A DNA stretch of 11,349 nucleotides from Bacteroidota bacterium (GTDB lineage Bacteria; Bacteroidota; Ignavibacteria; Tepidaquicellales; Tepidaquicellaceae): assembly GCA_003519545.1 (NCBI GenBank), contig DOWN01000187.1, positions 1-11,349 of the forward strand, given 5' to 3'. Positions 1-7,114 of this stretch are shown here, piece by piece. The stretch's first letter is position 1; each line of letters opens with the position of its first letter. Both the position numbers and the translations under genes were made by a program. The notes beneath the pieces are model-generated. The model did not search any database. It worked only from the letters and a program-made list of their open reading frames with translations, and was not told the origin of the DNA.

Positions 1-476
1 GTTCAGGAATTTTAAAAGCAGATGAAATAAATAAAGTATGGACTAAAGAAGAAATCTCTGCTTTGAGTAATGATTTTATTTTTAACAGTTTAAATATTAA
101 AAATCCCCTCATCGCTGATGAGAACGGTGATGGTAATTTTGATATATTAAATTTTGAAAGTAACGGGGAGATAAGAGCTTATTACAATACCGGCTCAAAC
201 CAAAACCCTGTATTCAGCAAAGATAATTTCAAAATCTTTGACGAAAAAATTTCATCAGTTATAAACTCTATTCCTATGCCTTTGGTGTTTGCTGATAATG
301 ACGGTGATAAAGATCCTGATATGTTTCTGATTACGGATGTTAAATATAATAATGTCGAAAAGACTTTTCAGAAAGAAGTGAAAGTAATGGAAAATTCATT
401 TGATTTTAGCCATTACACTTTAATAACAATAATCTTAGTTCTTATAATCGTTATCTTATTGATCAAAATTTTATAA
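1..476 (+). CDS. VCBS/FG-GAP repeat protein, C-terminal fragment with C-terminal membrane helix
   Basis: The reading frame is open from position 3 to the stop at 474-476 (about 157 codons), so the gene starts upstream of the window. The TTG at 63 is only an internal codon. Two acidic calcium-type loops are visible: DENGDGNFD (117-143) and DNDGDKDPD (294-320), each preceded by a hydrophobic strand, as in VCBS/FG-GAP beta-propeller blades. Between them lies YYNTGSNQNPVF, typical of the VCBS variant with a 'NTG..NPVF' element. The last 20 or so residues form one hydrophobic helix (about 421-473) ending in KIL, so the protein probably stays anchored in a membrane by its C terminus with the repeats outside. 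Such repeats are usually found in secreted or surface proteins that bind ligands or carbohydrate; the specific role is unknown. The stop abuts the stop of the convergent ddl gene. Confidence 0.75.
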   Translation, partial: SGILKADEINKVWTKEEISALSNDFIFNSLNIKNPLIADENGDGNFDILNFESNGEIRAYYNTGSNQNPVFSKDNFKIFDEKISSVINSIPMPLVFADNDGDKDPDMFLITDVKYNNVEKTFQKEVKVMENSFDFSHYTLITIILVLIIVILLIKIL

Positions 477-1580
477 TTAAAAGAAAGATGTTTTAAGTTT
501 TTTATCCCTTTCAAATCTCTCAACCGCGAGTTCTATCAACCGGGATATTAGTTCTGAATATGGTATTCCTGTTGCTTCCCACATTTTGGGATACATACTA
601 ATTTTAGTAAAACCTGGTATTGTATTTATTTCATTAACATAAATCTCTTCTTTTTCGGTAAGAAAAAAATCAACTCTTGCCATTCCTTCGCAGCACAAAA
701 TTTTAAAACTTTCACATGCCATAAATCTTATCTTCTCTGTTATCTCTTTTGATAACTTAGCCGGTATCTCAAATGTCGCTCCGTTCTCATCCATATACTT
801 AGCTTCATAATCATAAAATTCATGTGTCGGATGAATTTCACCCGGCAGGGAAGCAATTGGCTCTTCATTGCCTAACACTGAACATTCAATTTCTCTACCG
901 GAAATACTTTCCTCAATTATAATTTTATTGTCAAACTTAAATGCTTCATCAACTGCAATTTTAAATTCTTCCAAATCATGTGCCTTTGAAATACCTACTG
1001 ATGATCCCATATTCGCCGGCTTTAAAAATAAAGGCAATCCTAACTTATTAATAATTTCTTCAGGAGTTGTTTTCCCGTATGAATATTTATTGTAAACTAA
1101 AAAATCAGGAACATTTATTCCCGAATCTCTGAGCAATCTCTTCATAACATCTTTATCCATTCCAATTGCAGATCCCAATACATCGGCACCTACAAAAGGA
1201 ATTTCGGAAAGTTTTAATAACCCCTGCACCGTTCCATCTTCTCCAAATGTTCCATGTAAAATAGGAAATGCAACATCTATATTGCCGATTGATTTATCTG
1301 AATTCAATGATACCATCTGTTTGCCATATTCACCCGGTATTAACGCAAGTTCTTCTTCTGAATGTTCGAGTTTTATTTTTGACGGATCATTTTCATTCAG
1401 TAAAAATTTTGAATCCTCATTTAAATACCATTTACCTGTCTTATCAATTCCTATTAATACCACATCATACTTGTCTTTATCTATCGCTTCAATAACGTTT
1501 CTTGCAGATAAAAGGGAAATCTCATGTTCGGCAGATTTTCCTCCAAATATTATTCCTACTCTTTTCTTTTTAGAATTCAA
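477..1580 (-). CDS. ddl: D-alanine--D-alanine ligase
   Basis: Cytoplasmic ATP-grasp enzyme that joins two D-alanines for the peptidoglycan stem peptide. The 367-aa length is normal for the DdlA-like branch. Visible signatures: GGKSAEHEIS near residues 14-22 (substrate-binding Glu), HGTFGEDGTVQG at 109-120 (first Ddl signature), the ATP-grasp stretch KPANMGSSVGISK at 187-199, and GMARVDFF plus NEINTIPG at 299-323 (second signature with metal-binding Glu and Asn). The omega-loop pair K261-Y262 within YDYEAKY keeps the Tyr associated with D-Ala-D-Ala rather than D-Ala-D-lactate synthesis, so no built-in vancomycin-type resistance is suggested. The start must be TTG at 1580: a stop codon lies two codons upstream, and the first in-frame ATG is far inside the fold. 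No Shine-Dalgarno sequence is present. The gene stands alone, divergent from the DUF2165 gene. Confidence 0.97.
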   Translation of the reverse strand: MNSKKKRVGIIFGGKSAEHEISLLSARNVIEAIDKDKYDVVLIGIDKTGKWYLNEDSKFLLNENDPSKIKLEHSEEELALIPGEYGKQMVSLNSDKSIGNIDVAFPILHGTFGEDGTVQGLLKLSEIPFVGADVLGSAIGMDKDVMKRLLRDSGINVPDFLVYNKYSYGKTTPEEIINKLGLPLFLKPANMGSSVGISKAHDLEEFKIAVDEAFKFDNKIIIEESISGREIECSVLGNEEPIASLPGEIHPTHEFYDYEAKYMDENGATFEIPAKLSKEITEKIRFMACESFKILCCEGMARVDFFLTEKEEIYVNEINTIPGFTKISMYPKMWEATGIPYSELISRLIELAVERFERDKKLKTSFF

Positions 1581-1631
1581 ATTTTAATTTATTAGTTTTG
1601 TAATTTTAATTAATTTACTCAAATTAAAATT
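1580..1631. repeat. Decamer AATTTTAATT: two direct copies and one inverted copy
   Basis: AATTTTAATT occurs at 1580-1589 and 1602-1611, and its reverse complement AATTAAAATT at 1622-1631. The last two form a perfect 10-bp inverted repeat with a 10-bp spacer. Copy starts are 22 and 20 bp apart, close to two helical turns, and the copies reach nearly from one start codon to the other. This could be an operator or just low complexity: in DNA this rich in A and T, matches of this size arise readily by chance. Confidence 0.35.
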
Positions 1632-1638
1632 TTATTTA
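1581..1638. promoter_or_regulatory. Divergent intergenic region between ddl and the DUF2165-DUF486-aat operon
   Basis: These 58 bp lie between two outward-facing start codons and must hold the promoters for both, unless ddl is transcribed from further away. The sequence is almost entirely A and T. I could not fit a good sigma-70 pair or the Bacteroidota TTTG / TAnnTTTG pattern on either strand, so no boxes are assigned. A decamer repeat (see the separate entry) spans the region. Confidence 0.5.
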
Positions 1639-2124
1639 ATGGTAATTAGAATTTCCAAATTAGTTTTACTTTTACTTATTGCGATTAATCTAACAATTGT
1701 CTCTTTAAATAATATTCTCGACTACGATTCCAATTTTGAATTCGTAAAAAATATTATGAATATGAGCACAACTTTTCCCGATAATAATTTGATGTGGAGA
1801 AAAATTGAATCTCCATTCCTCTGGAATTTATTTTATATCATAATTATAATCTGTGAGATTGTCATTGCAACTTGTTGTTATATCGGTTCATTCGCTCTTT
1901 ATAAAAATCTGAAAAAATCAGGCATTGAATTCAACAATGCAAAAAAATTCGGAATAATTGGTCTGGTATTAAGTTTGTCTCTTTATGGACTTGTCTTTAT
2001 AACTATTGGAGGCGAATGGTTCCTTATGTGGCAATCTACTAAATGGAATGGTGAATTTTCTGCTCTTAAAATGTTTATACTTAGCGGTATCATTCTGCTT
2101 TTTATGAATCAAAAAGATTCCTAA
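1639..2124 (+). CDS. DUF2165 family small integral membrane protein
   Basis: A 161-aa protein with four predicted membrane helices (about residues 7-23, 62-86, 102-122 and 143-157). It shows the hallmarks of the DUF2165 family: the N-terminal LNNILDYDSNFEFVKNIMNM followed by STTFPDN and MWR, and the strongly conserved GGEWFLMWQS at 124-133 with W136-N137 after it. The function of the family is unknown to me, and nothing in the sequence suggests a catalytic site. The ATG at 1639 places the first helix directly at the N terminus, as usual for the family. It is the first gene of a three-gene plus-strand operon, followed after 29 bp by another small membrane protein. No Shine-Dalgarno sequence precedes it. 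Confidence 0.85.
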   Translation: MVIRISKLVLLLLIAINLTIVSLNNILDYDSNFEFVKNIMNMSTTFPDNNLMWRKIESPFLWNLFYIIIIICEIVIATCCYIGSFALYKNLKKSGIEFNNAKKFGIIGLVLSLSLYGLVFITIGGEWFLMWQSTKWNGEFSALKMFILSGIILLFMNQKDS

Positions 2125-2153
2125 TTTTTATAATTAAATCTAAAACTTATAAT

Positions 2154-2531
2154 ATGCTTTCATCTGCCGGTTTACAGACTATTCTTTTACTTGTTATGTC
2201 TAATATTTTTATGACTTTTGCCTGGTATGGTCATCTGAAATTTAAAGAGTATGATTGGTTTTCAAATCTAAGTTTATTTTTTGTAATTCTTATAAGTTGG
2301 GGGATAGCTTTCTTTGAATATTGTTTTATGATTCCTGCTAATAAAATTGGATTCAGAGAAAACGGCGGTCCTTTTTCTTTGGTTGAACTAAAAGTCCTTC
2401 AAGAAGTAATTACACTCGTAATATTTATGATTTTCACTATTGTATTTTTTAAAACTGAAACACTAAAACCAAATCATTTCATAGGATTTATATTCTTAAT
2501 ACTTGCAGTCTATTTTATTTTTAAAAAATGA
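2154..2531 (+). CDS. DUF486 (DMT_6) family small membrane protein
   Basis: A 125-aa protein with four predicted helices (about residues 5-25, 37-57, 82-100 and 107-123). It matches the DUF486 family, considered a distant, half-size member of the drug/metabolite transporter superfamily. The conserved elements are the early FMTFAWYGHLKF, the block FEYCFMIPANKIG at 54-66, and LKVLQEVITL at 79-88. Half-size DMT proteins generally need to dimerise to make a pore; the substrate of this family is not known. The gene ends in ATGA (2528-2531), where its TGA overlaps the ATG of aat, so the two are probably translationally coupled. Confidence 0.88.
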   Translation: MLSSAGLQTILLLVMSNIFMTFAWYGHLKFKEYDWFSNLSLFFVILISWGIAFFEYCFMIPANKIGFRENGGPFSLVELKVLQEVITLVIFMIFTIVFFKTETLKPNHFIGFIFLILAVYFIFKK

Positions 2532-3142
2532 AATATAAAAAATCTGATTTATTAAAACCTGAATACCTATTAAACGCTTATGCATCTGGTATTTTCCCGA
2601 TGTCAGTTTCTGAATTTAATGGTGAAATACTATGGTTTTCTCCTGATCCAAGAGGAATAATTCCTCTTGACAATTTTCATATTCCTGGTAACTTAAAAAA
2701 AATATACAATAAAAAATTATTTGAAATTAAAATTAACTCTGATTTTAAATCAGTTATAGAAAATTGTGCAGACTCAAAAACAAGAAAACAGGATTCGGGT
2801 AACTGGATTTCTGAAGAATTAATTAATGCTTATCTCAAACTACACAAACTCGGATATGCTCACAGCGTAGAAACTTATTGGAATGGCTCACTTGCAGGGG
2901 GATTGTATGGGGTTTCTATTAATGGAGCTTTCTTTGGCGAATCAATGTTCTTTAATGTTAAAGACGCTTCTAAAATTGCTCTTGTCGCTTTAATTAATAA
3001 ACTTATTGAAAAAAAATTTATCTTACTTGATACTCAGTATATAAACCCTCATCTATTACAATTCGGGGCAATTGAAATTCCTAAACAGGAATATTTAAAA
3101 CTTCTTGATAAAGCATTATTAATAAAAACTAAATTTGTTTAA
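2528..3142 (+). CDS. aat: Leucyl/phenylalanyl-tRNA--protein transferase
   Basis: Adds Leu or Phe from aminoacyl-tRNA to proteins with an N-terminal Arg or Lys, marking them for the ClpS/ClpAP N-degron pathway in the cytoplasm. The 204-aa protein has the family blocks in order: YASGIFPM (18-25), WFSPDPRG (36-43), NWISEELINAY (92-102), AHSVETYWNGSLAGGLYGV (111-129), FGESMFF (136-142), and DTQYINPHLLQFGAIEIP (168-185). It is somewhat shorter than the E. coli enzyme (234 aa), mainly at the ends, with no catalytic block missing. The start ATG overlaps the DUF486 stop by four bases. A hairpin terminator follows within a few bases of the stop. Nothing else of the N-end-rule pathway (clpS, clpA) lies in the window. 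Confidence 0.96.
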   Translation: MKYKKSDLLKPEYLLNAYASGIFPMSVSEFNGEILWFSPDPRGIIPLDNFHIPGNLKKIYNKKLFEIKINSDFKSVIENCADSKTRKQDSGNWISEELINAYLKLHKLGYAHSVETYWNGSLAGGLYGVSINGAFFGESMFFNVKDASKIALVALINKLIEKKFILLDTQYINPHLLQFGAIEIPKQEYLKLLDKALLIKTKFV

Positions 3143-3143
3143 T

Positions 3144-3174
3144 AAAAAACCCGCCGAAGCGGGTTAAGTTTTTT
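3144..3174. terminator. Shared intrinsic terminator between convergent aat and hmgA
   Basis: A perfect 7-bp stem AACCCGC/GCGGGTT (3148-3154 with 3159-3165). On the minus strand the loop reads TTCG closed by C-G, i.e. the very stable cUUCGg tetraloop, and runs straight into TTTTTTA: a textbook terminator for hmgA. On the plus strand the loop is CGAA and the T-tract (3169-3174) follows after a three-base AAG break, so it should also stop aat transcription, perhaps less well. The hmgA stop codon overlaps the plus-strand T-tract. Confidence 0.92.
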
Positions 3175-4360
3175 ACTGACCTTCATTTATCAATTCTGAT
3201 GGGTCTTTCTCTTTCCAACTCAAATAATATTTTGCATCATTAAAGTCTTTCGCAAAATTTGTTAAGTTAAGCGGTTTAAAAGTATCCATCATCACCGCAG
3301 TCTCTAGTGTTTCTTTTTTTCCAAGTGCAGCGTCAACTGTTCCCGGATGTGGTCCGTGTGGTATTCCACCGGGATGCAAACTTATTGAGGCATATTCAAC
3401 TCCTTTTCTAGAACTGAAATTTCCGTCAACATAATATAACATCTCATCACAATCTATATTGCTGTGATTATAAGGAACAGGTATTGCGAGCGGATGATAA
3501 TCAAGCAATCTCGGACAAAATGAACAAATAACAAATCCCGGTCCTTCAAATGTTTCGTGAACATATGGTGGTTGGTGTATCTTTCCCGTTATCGGCATAA
3601 AATCTTCAATATTAAAAATCCAAGGAAAGTAATATCCGTCATATCCTACAATATCAAGTGGATGAAAATCATAATGTACCGATACCATTTTATTTCCTTT
3701 TCTGATATTGATTACAAAGTCTCCTTTCTCATCTACAATTTTTAGTTCCTGTGGCACTTTTATATCTCTCTCACAATATGGTGAGTGTTCAAGTAATTGT
3801 CCAAATTCATTCCTGTATCTTCTCGGGGGTTTAATCGCACCGAATGATTCAAATATTAAATACCTCGCATCTGTTTTGTGAATTAATTTGTATGTTATAT
3901 TTCTTGGTATAACAATATAGTCACCTTTTGTGAAAGGCAATATTCCTAAATTAGATTCAAGCATTCCTTCTCCCTCGTGAACAAAGATTACTTCATCACA
4001 CAAAGCATTTCTGTAAAAGTGTTCCATCTGTTTTGAAGGTCTGCAAACACTCATAACGACATCTGAATTATACATTATTGGTTTTCTACCGAAAACGACA
4101 TCTGATTCTGGTTTCATTTCTTTAGTTTTGAAATGATATGGTCTCAGACTTGCTTCCTTCCATTCCTTTATAGAAAACTCATAAACTTTTGTATCAATAT
4201 CTTCTATCTTTGCAGGTGAATTTATATGATATGCATTTGTTAAATGTCCGTCAAATCCAATTGTTGAAAATAATTCCTCTTTATATAATGAACCGTCAGG
4301 TTGTCTGAATTGTGTGTGTCTTTTCTGTGGGAATTTTCCCAGTTTATGATAAAATGGCAT
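3173..4360 (-). CDS. hmgA: Homogentisate 1,2-dioxygenase
   Basis: Non-haem Fe(II) enzyme of tyrosine/phenylalanine catabolism that opens the homogentisate ring to maleylacetoacetate. The 395-aa length matches the shorter bacterial form; the human enzyme is about 445 aa. The first cupin-like half shows VHEGEGMLESNLG (127-139) and FTKGDYIVIPRN (143-154). The second half carries the likely iron ligands: H299 and E306 in VPYNHSNIDCDEM, and H335 in GIPHGPHPG, matching the His-Glu-His set of the family. HETFEGPGFVICSFCPR (268-284) is also a conserved core block. It is last in the TPR-trxB-hmgA string, 20 bp after trxB, and ends in a strong terminator. Its usual partners (4-hydroxyphenylpyruvate dioxygenase, fumarylacetoacetase) are not in the window. 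The start at ATG 4360 has no Shine-Dalgarno sequence. Confidence 0.9.
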   Translation of the reverse strand: MPFYHKLGKFPQKRHTQFRQPDGSLYKEELFSTIGFDGHLTNAYHINSPAKIEDIDTKVYEFSIKEWKEASLRPYHFKTKEMKPESDVVFGRKPIMYNSDVVMSVCRPSKQMEHFYRNALCDEVIFVHEGEGMLESNLGILPFTKGDYIVIPRNITYKLIHKTDARYLIFESFGAIKPPRRYRNEFGQLLEHSPYCERDIKVPQELKIVDEKGDFVINIRKGNKMVSVHYDFHPLDIVGYDGYYFPWIFNIEDFMPITGKIHQPPYVHETFEGPGFVICSFCPRLLDYHPLAIPVPYNHSNIDCDEMLYYVDGNFSSRKGVEYASISLHPGGIPHGPHPGTVDAALGKKETLETAVMMDTFKPLNLTNFAKDFNDAKYYLSWKEKDPSELINEGQ

Positions 4361-4380
4361 ATATTATTAAATTAATTTTT

Positions 4381-5328
4381 TTATGAATTTATTCTTTCCA
4401 AATATCTTTCCGCATCTATGGCAGCCATACATCCCGTTCCCGCTGCTGTTACTGCCTGTCTGTAATAACTGTCCTGTGCATCTCCACACGCAAACACTCC
4501 TTCTATATTTGTCTCTGTAGTTGATTTTTTCGTTATCAAATATCCGACATCATCCATATCAAGTATTCCTTTGAAAATATCTGTATTTGGTTTATGACCA
4601 ATCGCAACAAAAACACCTTCGCACTCCAAAACACTTTCTTCCCCGGACTTCATATTTTTTATCTTAATTCCCGTTACTGTTTTTCTTCCGTTTTCTTCTT
4701 TACCTAAAATTTCCTCAATAACCGTATCAGTTACAAATTTTATCTTCGGATTTTTCTTTGCCCTGTCAAGCATAATTTTTGAAGCCCTGAATTCATCTCT
4801 TCTGTGAATTATTGTAACTTCACTTGCATGGTGCGTAAGATAATTTGCTTCTTCCATTGCAGTATCACCACCGCCAACAACAACCACCCTTTGGTTTTTG
4901 AAAAAAAATCCGTCACATGTTGCACAAGCAGAAACCCCATATCCCATAAAAGTATTTTCCGATTCCAGTCCGAGAAGTTTTGCGGTTGCTCCTGTTGACA
5001 CTATACATGTATCGCAGGTATATTCAGTTCCATCGTCTGTCCAAAGTTTAAATGGTTTACTTGAAAAATCAACCTTAACTATATATTTATAAATTGATTC
5101 TGCTCCAAATCTGTGCACTTGTTTTCTCATTACATCCATCAGTTCTGGTCCTTGTATTCCGTGTTCAAATCCCGGATAATTTTCCACTTCCGTTGTTATC
5201 ATAAGCTGACCACCGGGTTGATTACCTTCAAATATTATAGGTTTCAAATTTGCTCTCGCTGCGTATAAAGCCGCTGTAAATCCTGCAGGTCCGCTTCCTA
5301 TTATTATTACTTTGTGATGATTACTCAT
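4381..5328 (-). CDS. trxB: Thioredoxin reductase (NADPH)
   Basis: FAD flavoprotein that passes electrons from NADPH to thioredoxin in the cytoplasm. At 315 aa it has the normal length of the low-molecular-weight bacterial type. Motifs in order: FAD dinucleotide fold IGSGPAG (10-16); EGNQPGGQL (34-42); redox-active CATC at 135-138; NADP fold VGGGDTAMEEA (151-161); HRRDEFRAS (175-183), whose arginines fit the NADPH 2'-phosphate; and the C-terminal FAD block GVFACGDAQD (277-286). All key residues are present, so it should work as a true thioredoxin reductase rather than a ferredoxin-NADP reductase-like relative, which lacks the CxxC. It lies 31 bp after the TPR gene and 20 bp before hmgA. No thioredoxin gene is in the window. 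Confidence 0.97.
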   Translation of the reverse strand: MSNHHKVIIIGSGPAGFTAALYAARANLKPIIFEGNQPGGQLMITTEVENYPGFEHGIQGPELMDVMRKQVHRFGAESIYKYIVKVDFSSKPFKLWTDDGTEYTCDTCIVSTGATAKLLGLESENTFMGYGVSACATCDGFFFKNQRVVVVGGGDTAMEEANYLTHHASEVTIIHRRDEFRASKIMLDRAKKNPKIKFVTDTVIEEILGKEENGRKTVTGIKIKNMKSGEESVLECEGVFVAIGHKPNTDIFKGILDMDDVGYLITKKSTTETNIEGVFACGDAQDSYYRQAVTAAGTGCMAAIDAERYLERINS

Positions 5329-5359
5329 TCTTTGATTTTTTCTTTCTGTTTATTTTAAG

Positions 5360-7042
5360 TTAACTCATTTCAATTTTTGATCTTATAAGTGAATTGTTCG
5401 GATCTAAATCCAATGCAATCTTCCAGTATTTCAATGCATTAACTTTATCTCCCATTGCACTGTAAATATCTCCCAGATGATCATTCACCACCGAACTGTT
5501 CGCATTAAAACTTAAAGATTTTAAAATGTATTTTTCCGCTTCTTTGTAATTTTTCATTCTGTATAATATCCACCCGTATGTATCTAAATATGAAGCATTA
5601 TTTGGTTCAAACTCCAAAGACCTTTTCGACATCTTGTATGCTTTCTCCAGTTCCACGTTTCTTTCTGAAAGATTATATGCATAGTTGTTCAAGATAAGCG
5701 AATTATCCGGTTCAAGTTTCAATGCTCTTTCATACATTTCTTCAGACTCTTTAAACATTTTTTGATTATCATATGCAAGTGCCAAAGTAGATAGAGTTGC
5801 CATATCTGTTGGATTTATTGCAAGTGCATATTCATAATACTTAATCGCAGATGGTTCATCTCCCTTCCTTTGTAAAATCAAGCCATACATATAATTCGCT
5901 TGAAAATCATCAGGGTATAATCTGACAGCCCTTTTAATAGCGTCTTCTGCTTCTTCTAAATTATCTCTTGTGTAATAAACATATCCTATTTGTATTAATG
6001 CTTCTTTATTTTCGTTTGAAAGTTCAAGTGCAGTTTTAAATTTCTGTCCGTATGAAACATAATCTTTATTCACAATATCTATTGCTCCGAGAAAATAATA
6101 AGGAATCCATTCATTCGGATAATTAATATTTAAATCTGTAAAAATATTTTTTGCTATTACAGCAGATGAAGGATCTTGTGTAATTAAATTATAATATGCT
6201 TCTCCCAATGAAACTTTTTCCATATAAGTCAGCGAATCTTTTCCAACGGCTTTTTTAAATTTTAAATACCCGTTTTCTAAATCATTCCTTTCAAAATATA
6301 TTCTCGTTAGTTCTCTCAAAACTTCTTTGTCATTCGGCTCTATCGCAAGTATCTCAGAATATAAAATTTCTGCATCATCAGGTTTTCTTTGAAGTTGATA
6401 TAACGATGCAAGTTGTTTTTTATATGTTATATCATATGGATATAATTTTATTATTGCCGCGAGTGTCTCAATGCAGTTTTCATATTCTTTCTTGTCAAAA
6501 TAAATTTCATACATTCTTTTTAATACATCAAAATCATATCCAATCTCATCAATTATCTTTCCGTATGTTTCCAGTGCTTTCTCTTTCATATTTACATCCT
6601 GATAAATCCTTCCTAATGAATATAATCCGTAAGTATAATTAGGTTTGAAAGATAAAATAAACTCATAAGTCTCCATTGCCTTTTTATTTTCACCTTTCAC
6701 TCTGTGAAGAAATGCTTTCAATTCAAGATAATCAATATTTCTCGGCTCTTTTCTTAATGCATTTACAACACTATTCAATGCATCATCATATTTTTCAATT
6801 GTTGTCTGTAAATTTGCTATAGCAAAATAAATTCCTGCAGCCGAATCAAATTTAAGTGCAGTCTGATAATTTTGTAATGCTTCTATATAGTTAAATTTTA
6901 ATTCCGCAATTTTACCTGAAATAAAAAAATCCTGAGCGGCAACATTTTTACTCACTTTTGGGATATCGTTCTGTCCGTTCACTTTTGAAACAAACAAAAA
7001 AACACTCAAAAACAGCAATATTTTAATGAAATTCAATGTCAT
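5360..7042 (-). CDS. Secreted or periplasmic TPR-repeat protein
   Basis: A 560-aa protein with an N-terminal signal peptide: Lys at residue 7, a hydrophobic core at about 8-18, and a likely cut after VNG (residue 23). The lack of a lipobox cysteine suggests a soluble periplasmic protein. The rest is nearly all tetratricopeptide repeats, roughly 13 by eye, about 34 residues apart, running from about 36 to 270 and again from about 345 to 550. Typical examples are NYIEALQNYQTALKFD (51-66) and DEPSAIKYYEYALAINP (395-411). Residues 271-344 fit the repeat less well. No enzyme domain is visible, so it is probably a protein-protein scaffold with unknown partners. It heads the string followed by trxB and hmgA. 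The ATG at 7042 is chosen because it yields a clean signal peptide. Confidence 0.85.
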   Translation of the reverse strand: MTLNFIKILLFLSVFLFVSKVNGQNDIPKVSKNVAAQDFFISGKIAELKFNYIEALQNYQTALKFDSAAGIYFAIANLQTTIEKYDDALNSVVNALRKEPRNIDYLELKAFLHRVKGENKKAMETYEFILSFKPNYTYGLYSLGRIYQDVNMKEKALETYGKIIDEIGYDFDVLKRMYEIYFDKKEYENCIETLAAIIKLYPYDITYKKQLASLYQLQRKPDDAEILYSEILAIEPNDKEVLRELTRIYFERNDLENGYLKFKKAVGKDSLTYMEKVSLGEAYYNLITQDPSSAVIAKNIFTDLNINYPNEWIPYYFLGAIDIVNKDYVSYGQKFKTALELSNENKEALIQIGYVYYTRDNLEEAEDAIKRAVRLYPDDFQANYMYGLILQRKGDEPSAIKYYEYALAINPTDMATLSTLALAYDNQKMFKESEEMYERALKLEPDNSLILNNYAYNLSERNVELEKAYKMSKRSLEFEPNNASYLDTYGWILYRMKNYKEAEKYILKSLSFNANSSVVNDHLGDIYSAMGDKVNALKYWKIALDLDPNNSLIRSKIEMS

Positions 7043-7114
7043 ATTAATAGAACAATAAAAATAAATTTATGATTTCCAATTTACAATTTATAAAGAAATG
7101 TATCCTTAATATTT
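7043..7114 (-). promoter_or_regulatory. Intergenic region upstream of the TPR gene; weak promoter candidate
   Basis: At 72 bp this is the longest gap in the window, and a promoter for TPR-trxB-hmgA is likeliest here. On the minus strand TTGTAA (7086-7081) is followed after 17 bp by TATTTT (7063-7058), each a 4-of-6 match to the sigma-70 boxes; this is weak and could be chance. A tandem heptamer CAATTTA lies at 7077-7090. No hairpin terminator for the upstream degT-type gene is seen, so read-through is possible. Confidence 0.25.

Noticed and set aside
63..476. A complete 137-aa gene starting at TTG 63.
   Set aside because: The frame is open upstream to the window edge and the repeat fold needs more sequence, so this is the 3' end of a longer gene.
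477..1580. Ddl as a D-Ala-D-lactate (vancomycin-resistance type) ligase.
   Set aside because: The omega-loop residue after K261 is Tyr, as in D-Ala-D-Ala ligases, not the Phe of D-lactate-type relatives.
868..1587. Plus-strand open frames opposite ddl (75-101 codons).
   Set aside because: They lie antisense to a clear ddl gene with intact motifs. Their translations are composition-driven and rich in Ser, Leu and Ile, with no recognisable domain.
7077..7090. Tandem heptamer CAATTTA-CAATTTA in the TPR upstream region as an operator.
   Set aside because: Only two short AT-rich copies with no symmetry; too easily produced by chance.
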